A stretch of 45,800 nucleotides of DNA, taken from Opitutus sp. GAS368 (GTDB lineage Bacteria > Verrucomicrobiota > Verrucomicrobiia > Opitutales > Opitutaceae). Under the pieces are notes generated by a model. It searched no databases, was not told where the DNA came from, and was given only the letters and a program-made list of their open reading frames with translations. Location of the stretch: assembly GCA_945871085.1 (NCBI GenBank), contig CAMBVX010000009.1:1-45800 (forward strand), given 5' to 3'. Of the stretch, positions 9,701 to 15,805 are shown piece by piece. The position numbers were made by a program, and so were the translations under genes. The number at the start of each line of letters is the position of its first letter. Positions within the stretch are counted from its first letter, which is position 1.

Positions 9701-9896
9701 CGTTGTTAAGGTAGCGGCTCGTCACTACGTTCTGGACGCGGCCGGAGATCGAGCTCGCCCGAGCGGAGGCTGTCGGGGAGCTGCCTCCGGCGGACGCTGC
9801 TCGGGCCGGCGCCAGCGAGAGGAGAAGCCACATCCCGAGGAGAGCGAGGGGCATTTGGTGGCTCACGGCGCGAGACGGCTGGCGGATTTGATTCAT
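6720..9896 (-). CDS. TonB-dependent receptor (carboxypeptidase-regulatory-like + plug + barrel)
   Basis: The protein has 1,058 residues. A leader with the hydrophobic core PLALLGMWLLLSLAPARAAS is followed by a regulatory-like beta-sandwich at about 50-125 (ISGRVQNVVTSRYLNNARIS), the plug at about 165-290 (NIKNVLASDSFGDVLGGNVG, IRGLG-type core SVRGLGSDKTSF), then a barrel ending GLKGSF. It has no STN domain. It matches the TIGR01782-type family and probably imports a complex organic ligand of unknown identity. The start lies 49 bp after the isomerase remnant, so it may be the last gene of an operon with the ceramidase-like gene. It is the only receptor in the window with no repeat copy directly upstream. 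Confidence 0.9.
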   Translation of the reverse strand: MNQIRQPSRAVSHQMPLALLGMWLLLSLAPARAASAGGSSPTASARASSISGRVQNVVTSRYLNNARISIKGSDAITYTDEFGGYRLVNVPIGPVILEIFFTDLDPQQIAITVPPGGAVEQNVELTSKARYGEKPDIVKLGNFVVTSDRETDGKSLAINEQRFAPNIKNVLASDSFGDVLGGNVGEFLKFIPGLATEYSEVEIVGISVRGLGSDKTSFTSDGASVVSAAGGAASRSFNMNVSSLNNVSRVEVTKVPTPATPADSLAGSINMVSKSAFERSRAQFNFGLNFVANSENLTLSRTPHSNGDHDTRKILPGWDFDYTLPLNKNFGLIVTGFQSDKYNEQHLSTMLHNAAGTASGATFDKPYLQQHTLQDGPRSQRRTAFSLKADWRVSPSGVLSFGAQTNKFVIYIGTLSWATSAGTVGTPSIVGGVPMSYGNNFTVGATGRGAATLSGSAQTFLGDTNVANLNYRFDDGHWKVEAGMNTSTSTRSRPNTGHYSGMTSVLINPVRISFTDANPDQPGAIKAYDNSNREVDLYNIKNYRLNTVTTAPYDNASIFRSANVNLKRRFNFFSFPFAVQTGAFQSTLGVDTRLGSSGLTYNGPDGDPATADSPEPFLMQVYKGQDPFYGFKNVPWTSVNRAYAANQANPKLFTQTAAQVVAEESYRLTNSEYIKETVSALYLQAEARLLNNRLNLLTGARFEKTTDQGEGSRFDPDAVWIRAANGTFARNAAGARLRKPEAGPVGSMEELRIIRQERAFTNARSYHGYYPSLHATYNIRENFLARLAYAKTYGRPNFTDIIPNATFSERDLSDADLNNPEVVRGTVTIRNTALKPWSADNYDLSLEYYTQSGGVASGGLFLKEIKDFFGSSVKVAKLEDLAGVGLDPRYVNWNLSTKFNAGNARIKGAEFNVRQALRNLGAWGAYFTVFANATKLQLEGPSQADFTSFIPKSANWGVSFSRKQITLIAKWNYRGLNRLGAQPAYGPDAFQYYAARTQLDLNGAYQINKQFSLNMSVSNALNVPQTLLRYGPVTPEYARQLRESEFGIALAVGLKGSF

Positions 9897-9945
9897 GGCA
9901 GCAGGAGGTTGTTTGGGGTGGAGTCTGGGACGGTTCGAAATGGGG

Positions 9946-10218
9946 CTAGCTTACGAGCGCGGTGACGAACTGGCGGGCTTTCCTCGCTTCGGCCGTCAAC
10001 TGCGCGGCGTCGCCGGGCGCGAGGCCATTCACGATCAGGGGACCGCGCGTGAACCCACCGCGGTGGAGGTGCGCAAACACTTTTGGGAAATCGACCTGCC
10101 CGGTGCCCGGCGTCACCATGACGTCTTTCGGCGCCCGATAATCTCTCACACACATGCCAAACATCAGGCCGGCCGCCGCGAGCGCGGAGGCGAAAACAAT
10201 GGACGCGAGGCGGATCAT
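9946..10218 (-). pseudogene. internally deleted sugar phosphate isomerase/epimerase remnant
   Basis: The frame has 90 codons. Residues 1-20 (MIRLASIVFASALAAAGLMF) look like a signal peptide. From about residue 21 the text (GMCVRDYRAPKDVMVTPGTG, then QVDFPKVFAHLHRGGF and LAPGDAAQLTAEARKA) matches the last 60-70 residues of secreted sugar phosphate isomerases; compare the K-D-C...G-Q-G-K-VDF end of the edge gene at 1-773. The middle of the TIM barrel, about 200 residues, is missing, so no catalytic function is expected. The ATG overlaps the stop of the ceramidase-like gene by 4 bp (ATGA), so the piece is probably still translated. A genuine short exported protein is less likely but possible. 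Confidence 0.6.
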
Positions 10219-11858
10219 TTCAGCTGCGGAGGCTGGTCGCCGTAGGCCCAAGGCTTGCCGATCGGACCGTTCGGACGTTCGGGCAGCTTCGCGGGCTTCA
10301 TCTTCGCGGCGAGTTCGAGGCCGACGTTCATGAACTGCGTGCCGGCGGTGATCTCGAGATTGCTGTAGCTCGTCAGCCGCGTCTCGTAACCGCCGCCGTG
10401 CGGACCGAAGGCTTCTTCGTCCGGCACATAGCCGACGCAGCCATTCGCGAGTTCGACCGGGAAGGTCATCGGGAATCCGCTACGCTTCTTGAGCTGAAGT
10501 CCGTAGGAGACAAAATACTCGGCGGGATTGGAGAGACAGACCACCGGACCGACCTGAATGGCCTGCACCTCGACCTCGACGTCACGCTTCTTGGCGATCA
10601 AGGCGTCAAGCAGGAGAGTTTCCTTGGCCCAGACCCAATCTTTGTGGGCGGGCGGGCCCTTGATGCGTTCACGGGCCTCGGCGATGTGCTCAGGGGTGGG
10701 AATACGGCGATGTACCTCCCAGATCTTATGGTCGGCGGCCAGCGGTACTTCGGCCGTACGGGTCTGCGACATGCTCAGGAGGACTTTGAGGGATTCAGCG
10801 CCCACGCGGCCGCCGACGAACTGGGACCAGTCGTCGGAGGCCGGATTGGCCTTGGGGTCGAGATTGTTGACCTGGGTGATATCGCCGCAGGCACCCTGCA
10901 GGAAGACCACCTTGGCGTCCTTGCCGTAATACCCCTGGATGACCTTCTCGGTGTAATAGATCCAGTTCGCGCCGATGCCGTCGGAGTTCGTGGTGGCGTG
11001 GCAGGAGAAGTTGACAATGCAGCCCGCGAGCGTGCCGTCAGGGCGCCAGACGCCGATCACGCCGACCTCATCGTCGATCGGATTGGCGAACTCGACCACG
11101 TCAGGGTTATTCTTACCCGGATGAGAGAAGGTGAGACCGTTCTTCATGCGCACACGGCGATTGAAAGCCACCTGGCTCTCATGGCCGACGCCGTAGCCGA
11201 CCGTCACCGTAGCCTTGGTCTGATCGGCCGCAACGATGGCTTCGACCGTGGCCGCGACGACTTTCTTGAGATAGCCCGCATCGGCGCAGGATGACTTTTT
11301 GTAAGCGAGTTCCTGGATCTCGGCAGAAGCGTGGTCGAACTCGCCGGGCAGGATCATTCCGATCGGACCGGAGGAGTGGGAATGCGAAGCGCCAATCATC
11401 ACGTCGGTGATGCCCGTGGCGGCCTTCACCAATCCGCGGATCTCCAACACCGTCTCGCGGCGGATCATCAAGGCGTCGATGCCCACGAGTGCCACGCGCT
11501 TCTGCCCATCGTCGAAGACGCTCGCACGCACCTTGCACGCGTCGTGGATCTTCTTCGCGTAGACCTTCCCGTAATTGCCCGGGACCTCCATGCCGATGTC
11601 GGGCGTGATGTCGCGATCGGCGAACCCCACGCGTACGCCGGGCTTGGCCGGCGGCGCGGCGAAGAGGGTGACGGAAGTCAGGACCAGCAGGACATGGCGG
11701 AAACCGAGTCGGGGAAAACTGATAGGGGTATGAGCAGGTATGCGGGGGGGAAGGTTCCCGGGACAAGCGCACGAGTATGGGGTCAGACCGACTGATCGGG
11801 GACTACGGATACTGATCGGCAACTGGATTTTCAGGGAGATCGGGTCCGGGAGGGGCAT
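10215..11858 (-). CDS. neutral/alkaline ceramidase-like hydrolase
   Basis: With the ATG at 11858 the product is 547 residues. The family is shown by VRVGFADRDITPDIGMEVPG at the mature N-terminus, GASHSHSSGP (His and Ser cluster of the zinc site), NFSCHATT, FLQGACGDITQ and the C-terminal LANGCVGYVPDEEAFGPHGG. This is the neutral ceramidase-like domain often annotated in Planctomycetota and Verrucomicrobiota; real ceramide hydrolysis is not shown. A hydrophobic leader (HVLLVLTSVTLFAAPPAKPG) lies before it. No ATG, GTG or TTG occurs in frame between the interspersed repeat and that leader, so the start is uncertain: the ATG at 11858 and a TTG inside the repeat are the nearest in-frame choices. 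The 3' end overlaps the isomerase remnant by 4 bp. Confidence 0.8.
   Translation of the reverse strand: MPLPDPISLKIQLPISIRSPRSVGLTPYSCACPGNLPPRIPAHTPISFPRLGFRHVLLVLTSVTLFAAPPAKPGVRVGFADRDITPDIGMEVPGNYGKVYAKKIHDACKVRASVFDDGQKRVALVGIDALMIRRETVLEIRGLVKAATGITDVMIGASHSHSSGPIGMILPGEFDHASAEIQELAYKKSSCADAGYLKKVVAATVEAIVAADQTKATVTVGYGVGHESQVAFNRRVRMKNGLTFSHPGKNNPDVVEFANPIDDEVGVIGVWRPDGTLAGCIVNFSCHATTNSDGIGANWIYYTEKVIQGYYGKDAKVVFLQGACGDITQVNNLDPKANPASDDWSQFVGGRVGAESLKVLLSMSQTRTAEVPLAADHKIWEVHRRIPTPEHIAEARERIKGPPAHKDWVWAKETLLLDALIAKKRDVEVEVQAIQVGPVVCLSNPAEYFVSYGLQLKKRSGFPMTFPVELANGCVGYVPDEEAFGPHGGGYETRLTSYSNLEITAGTQFMNVGLELAAKMKPAKLPERPNGPIGKPWAYGDQPPQLK
11791..11855 (+). repeat. interspersed repeat, copy 3, with duplicated 20-bp lead unit
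   Basis: The core is at 11818-11855 (CAACTGGATTTTCAGGGAGA and onward). In front, ACTGAT at 11791 recurs at 11811, exactly 20 bp later, as in copy 5. Read on the minus strand the copy is open and encodes residues MPLPDPISLKIQLP at the predicted N-terminus of the ceramidase-like protein. Confidence 0.75.
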
Positions 11859-12285
11859 GGTGGGAGCTGGATGAGTTAGCCGCACATCAGTCGATTTTGA
11901 GAGGGCGGCGGGGACGGCTAATGCTGGGGACTTGGCGTGGGGAACGGCGGCGGCGGAAAGGGGGATTTCGGGCGCGAATCGAGGTACTGCTTGCCGTTTG
12001 GGGGCAATCAGCGCGGGGTGGGGATGCGCGGATGCAGTGATTCGGATCGCTCGGAGTCAAGGAGCCAGCGTTTTTAGAATCGCGGTAAACTCCTAACCGG
12101 GGTCGGACCCGCTTGCGCGGACGCGCCGCCAATGACACCCCACACGGCCTTCGGGATCAGACTGCTAGACGGGCTTAGAAAAATACCCGGGTAAGGACGA
12201 TGGATCGCTTGCCTCGCGGAAAGAACCGCTCACCGGCATGCACGATCTGCGGCGATATTCCGGCCTCGCGCACGGTGTTGCTTTT
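11859..12285. other. intergenic stretch with no supported gene
   Basis: About 430 bp lie between the ceramidase-like gene and the double repeat. Only short arginine/proline-rich frames are present (for example 11887-12138), and none has a recognisable domain or leader. A transcription start for the ceramidase gene could lie here, but no convincing promoter was picked out. Confidence 0.5.
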
Positions 12286-12404
12286 TGTCACGGCCAAAAA
12301 TCCGATTTTGGGGCGGGGGCTGATAGGAAACTGGATTTTCAGAGGGATCGGATCCGCTGATAGTAAACTGGATTTTCCGGGGGATCGGGTCCGGGAGGGG
12401 TTTG
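12286..12404 (+). repeat. interspersed repeat, copies 4a and 4b in tandem (long form)
   Basis: A long-form extension from 12286 (TGTCACGGCCAAAAATCCGA then TTTTGGGGCGGGGGCTGATA) leads into core 4a at 12326-12356. Core 4a is cut after GGATCCG and joined to core 4b at 12363-12404 (TAAACTGGATTTTCCGGGGG and onward). The palindromic CCAAAA-ATCCGA-TTTTGG in the extension can form a hairpin. The pair lies about 80 bp past the stop of the next receptor. Confidence 0.8.
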
Positions 12405-12484
12405 CCACCGCTCGCTCACGCTCGCAGCTACGCTGCCTTCGTTTTTCAGAGGTTACCCAATTCTCAACGGCATGATCTTTTCGT

Positions 12485-15400
12485 TCAGAACGTCCCCTTG
12501 ATGCCGATCGTCCACAGGGAACCGTAGTCGATCTGGTTGCGGAAACGCGCCGAGGCCGGGGTGAGGGCATTGTAGATCTGCGTTTCCTCGGGCTCGGCGG
12601 TGAGGTTGCGCATGCTGGCGAAGACGGCGTAGCGCTTCCCCAACGTGTACTCGGCTTGGGCGTCGAGCGTGACGCGTCGCGGCACCCAGGTGAAATTATC
12701 CGTTGGCAGGCCGGCGCCCGCGACGGCGGCGCCTTGGCGCGCGCTGCGGTAGTTCCAATTGCCGCGGATGCTGAAACGCTCGCGTGTAAGACTCACGCCC
12801 CAGCTGCCGCTGCGCGGGAAGAAATTGAAACCGGAGTTGCCCACCAGCGCTCCGGTGCGGCGCTGTGTGGAGACGTTGCCGAAAATCTGCACGCCGCGGG
12901 CCCAGACCGGCAAAAAGGTGAGCGCCTGCTTGTAGTTCAGGCTCGAACCTTCCATGCGGACCGTGCCGGGCACGTTGTATTGGGTCTCGACGTCGAACTT
13001 GCCGTAAAGCTCCGGATCGAGGTCGTAGAGCGCGAGAAAGCCGGGCGGCGCGGCGGCGCGCGTGCCGCCGAAGAAATTCGTGAAATCGCGGCGGAACGCG
13101 TTGAGCGAAAGCTGGCCGACGCCGGCGAAGTAATATTCGAGGCGCACGTTGAGCGTGTCGGCGCTCCACGCCTTGATGCCGACGTTGTTCACGACGATCC
13201 GATTGGCCGGGGACGGGATGGCTTCGGCATCGGGCAACGTGACGCCGCCGGCGTACTGGTTGAAATCGGGCCGGCCGACCGAGCGGTAAACGGCGGCGCG
13301 GGCGATGAGGTTGTCACGCAGGTTGAAGCTGGCGTTGAGACTCGGGAACAGACGTAGGTACTCCTTATCGGCACGGCTGCCGCGTTCGATGAACGTGAGC
13401 CGGGAGTACTCGAGCGAATTCGTGTTGGGCACGATCGGCACGCGCTGGCCCTGGGCGTTGAGCTGGAAGTTGCGGGTCGGATCGGTGAGCGGGCCCTCGG
13501 CGTCGATGTTGGTTTGTTCCGCACGCAGGCCGCCGACGAGCTTGAGCCGGCGGGAAAAGAAGTGCGCGTCGCTGCGCAGGTAGGCGGCCGAAATCGTTTC
13601 CTTGGCATGCTTCGAGGATGTGACGATCGAGCGGTAGTCGTTGTTTGCGTTCAGACTGAATTGCGCGGGATTGGCGGCGTAGTGCTCCCACACCAGCGCG
13701 TTGCCGATGCCTTGGATCGCCGGCAGGCCAAACACGCCGCGGCGCGCCGAGTACACGGGATCGAGAAACGGCGCGGCGCTCTCCGCCGTGGCGGCGTTGC
13801 CGTCGGCGCCGAGGAAGGTCCACGCGGAATTGCGGTTGCGATTGTCGCGGACCGACTGGCGGACGTGGAAGCCGGTTTTCAGCCGGAGCGGGATCCGGCC
13901 GTAGAAATCGCGCGCGAGGTTGCCGTAGGCGGTGCGCTGCAAGTCGGACGTGTTGTTCTGGATCGCGCCGGCGGTATCGAGCGTCTTGCCCGCGATGGAG
14001 TAGGGATCGACGACGGCGCCGGTGGCGTTGTCGGTGACGGTGATGCGGTCGGGCCGCACATCCTGCATGCCGTCGAAGGCGATGGTGAGATTCCGGCGGA
14101 AGCCGGTGGTGCTGAAGAAGAGGCCCTTGTCGATGTCGCGGTTGCGGTTGGTCGAAGTCGAGTAGCCGAGACCCACATCGCCCTTCCAGGTTGGGCCCTG
14201 GTGCCGCCAGACCAAGGTCGGCGTGTGCGTGCGGTTGTGGCGGTCACGCACGAGATTGCTCAGCTGCAATTCGCCTTGGCCCGGCGCGCTGCGCGTGGAC
14301 AGCACGCTGAATTCGCCCGGGAGCACGCGGTTCAGCGCAAAGGTCAGCACTTGGTTCGAACCGTAGAGATGGAAGTAGGAAAACTGGTAGCCGAGGGAAA
14401 CCTGGTCGTAGCGCGAAACCTTTAAGTCGACTGTGGCCCCGAGGGAATTGCGGGTCGTGACCTTGGTGCCGTCACGATAGACGAAGCTGGTGAGGTACGG
14501 CCGGTCCGGCGTGGTCGCCGGGAAGTTGCCGCCGGTGGCCGCGCTTGTGCCGCGCCACACGGTCTGCGTCATGGGCTCCGGCGAAAAGTTGGTCGCTGAC
14601 CCACCCGAGATCGTGAAACCGAAACGTTTGCTGACCGGCGCGACGTAGGAGAAATCGAAACCGGGATCGATCTTGCGCGACGGCGTGAGCCGCGGGCCGG
14701 GCGTCTTCTTGAAATCGTGCTCGCCGCTGCGCATGATGAGGAAGGCGCTGGCGTTGAGCACCGGGCGGGCACGCTCGAAGGCGGAACGCGGCACCATGTT
14801 CACGGTGCCGGCGAGGGCATCGCCCGACGATTCGGGTGTCGGCGAATATTCGACCTCGATGCGCGAGAGATTGTTGATCGACACCATGTCCATCGCGACG
14901 GAGCGGCCGGTGTTGGTGTCGCCGACGCCCGCGCTCGCGAGGCTGAAGCCGCCGACGGTGATCGGCACGTTGGCGGAAGGGACGCCGTTGATCGAAATGG
15001 AGCGGGCGTTGCCGCCCGAGTCCTCGACCGTGATGCCGGGGAGAAATTTCAGGAAATCCGCGGCGTTGCCCTCGGCGACGAAGCCGAATTCGTCGGTCGA
15101 GAGCACGTTTTTGATGTTGGGCGCGAAACGCTGCTCGTTGATCGCGAGCGCGGACGCGGACATTTCCTTCGAGGTGGCGACGACGAAGGCGTCGAGCTGC
15201 ACGGTCCCGGCGTCGCCCGGCCGCGCGCCGAGCGTGAGATCGAGTTGCGCCGTCTGCCCGTTCGCCACCGCCACCGTCGCGGCCTGCTGCGCCAATCCGG
15301 TGAAGAACACGGTGATGCGGGCGGAGCCGGCGGGCACACCCGAGAAGCGGTAGTTACCGCCGTCGTCCGTAAAGGTCTCGAGCGTCGTGCCCTCGATGGT

Positions 15401-15559
15401 GAGACGCGCGCGTTCGACATAAGCACCGCTGGTGGCGTTGCTCACGCGGCCTTCGATCGAGCCAGTCGGCACGCCGTCGGCGGCATGGACGGAAGGGACC
15501 GGCGTCAGGGCGACAGCCAGCCAGGCAACGAGCAGCCGGAGGGGATTTTTGAGTTTCAT
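12485..15559 (-). CDS. TonB-dependent receptor (carboxypeptidase-regulatory-like + plug + barrel)
   Basis: The start at 15559 gives 1,024 residues and a clear signal peptide (MKLKNPLRLLVAWLAVALTP, VPSVHAAD). Next come a regulatory-like domain (SIEGRVSNATSGAYVERARL), the plug with NIKNVLSTDEFGFVAEGNAA, and a barrel ending TIGIKGTF. The open frame runs on in phase to 15718, but those 53 extra residues precede the signal peptide and match the end of an STN domain, so they are listed as a remnant instead. Family and role are as for the neighbouring receptors; the ligand is unknown. A double repeat lies downstream, and a single copy lies upstream of the STN remnant. Confidence 0.9.
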   Translation of the reverse strand: MKLKNPLRLLVAWLAVALTPVPSVHAADGVPTGSIEGRVSNATSGAYVERARLTIEGTTLETFTDDGGNYRFSGVPAGSARITVFFTGLAQQAATVAVANGQTAQLDLTLGARPGDAGTVQLDAFVVATSKEMSASALAINEQRFAPNIKNVLSTDEFGFVAEGNAADFLKFLPGITVEDSGGNARSISINGVPSANVPITVGGFSLASAGVGDTNTGRSVAMDMVSINNLSRIEVEYSPTPESSGDALAGTVNMVPRSAFERARPVLNASAFLIMRSGEHDFKKTPGPRLTPSRKIDPGFDFSYVAPVSKRFGFTISGGSATNFSPEPMTQTVWRGTSAATGGNFPATTPDRPYLTSFVYRDGTKVTTRNSLGATVDLKVSRYDQVSLGYQFSYFHLYGSNQVLTFALNRVLPGEFSVLSTRSAPGQGELQLSNLVRDRHNRTHTPTLVWRHQGPTWKGDVGLGYSTSTNRNRDIDKGLFFSTTGFRRNLTIAFDGMQDVRPDRITVTDNATGAVVDPYSIAGKTLDTAGAIQNNTSDLQRTAYGNLARDFYGRIPLRLKTGFHVRQSVRDNRNRNSAWTFLGADGNAATAESAAPFLDPVYSARRGVFGLPAIQGIGNALVWEHYAANPAQFSLNANNDYRSIVTSSKHAKETISAAYLRSDAHFFSRRLKLVGGLRAEQTNIDAEGPLTDPTRNFQLNAQGQRVPIVPNTNSLEYSRLTFIERGSRADKEYLRLFPSLNASFNLRDNLIARAAVYRSVGRPDFNQYAGGVTLPDAEAIPSPANRIVVNNVGIKAWSADTLNVRLEYYFAGVGQLSLNAFRRDFTNFFGGTRAAAPPGFLALYDLDPELYGKFDVETQYNVPGTVRMEGSSLNYKQALTFLPVWARGVQIFGNVSTQRRTGALVGNSGFNFFPRSGSWGVSLTRERFSIRGNWNYRSARQGAAVAGAGLPTDNFTWVPRRVTLDAQAEYTLGKRYAVFASMRNLTAEPEETQIYNALTPASARFRNQIDYGSLWTIGIKGTF

Positions 15560-15592
15560 TGGGGTTTCGAGGGGGAGCGGGGTAAAGGTGAA

Positions 15593-15736
15593 GTTCCGGG
15601 CGGCGCGGCCGTTCGGGTCGGGTTGGCGCGCGATCCGCAGCACGCCGGAGCGCGCGCGCAGCGCGGCGGTCAGCGGCGTGCCGGCGAGCAACCGCACGAT
15701 CGCCAGCGAGGGCGCCATGCGGCCGCGGACGGCGTT
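15593..15736 (-). pseudogene. orphan C-terminal fragment of an STN domain
   Basis: Upstream of and in frame with the receptor at 12485, the translation reads NAVRGRMAPSLAIVRLLAGT then PLTAALRARSGVLRIARQPD. It aligns with the end of the STN domain in the receptor at 3169 (LVRGELTPNDALLALLAGTG, DSRTEGIAVRKEADPN), sharing VRG, LLAGT, L-A, R-S/T-G and DPN. A stop codon (TAA at 15749-15751) and the repeat copy follow directly upstream, so the domain's first half and its signal peptide are gone. It is probably left over from a longer receptor gene. It could be translated as a leader extension, but that would bury the signal peptide. Confidence 0.6.
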
Positions 15737-15804
15737 ACTGATAGGGGATTAGATTTACTGACAGGAAACTGGATTTTCAGGGGGATCGGATCCGGGAGGG
15801 GTTT
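15737..15804 (+). repeat. interspersed repeat, copy 5, with duplicated 20-bp lead unit
   Basis: The core at 15763-15804 is the best consensus copy (GGAAACTGGATTTTCAGGGG, then GATCGGATCCGGGAGGGGTT). ACTGAT at 15737 is followed 20 bp later by ACTGAC at 15757, the same arrangement as copy 3. The core ends one base before the stop codon of the receptor at 15806 and its other end abuts the STN remnant. Confidence 0.85.
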
Positions 15805-15805
15805 G

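Noticed and set aside
12175-12570. Minus frame of 131 codons through the double repeat
   Set aside because: It is made of repeat sequence and the out-of-phase end of a receptor gene, with no domain.
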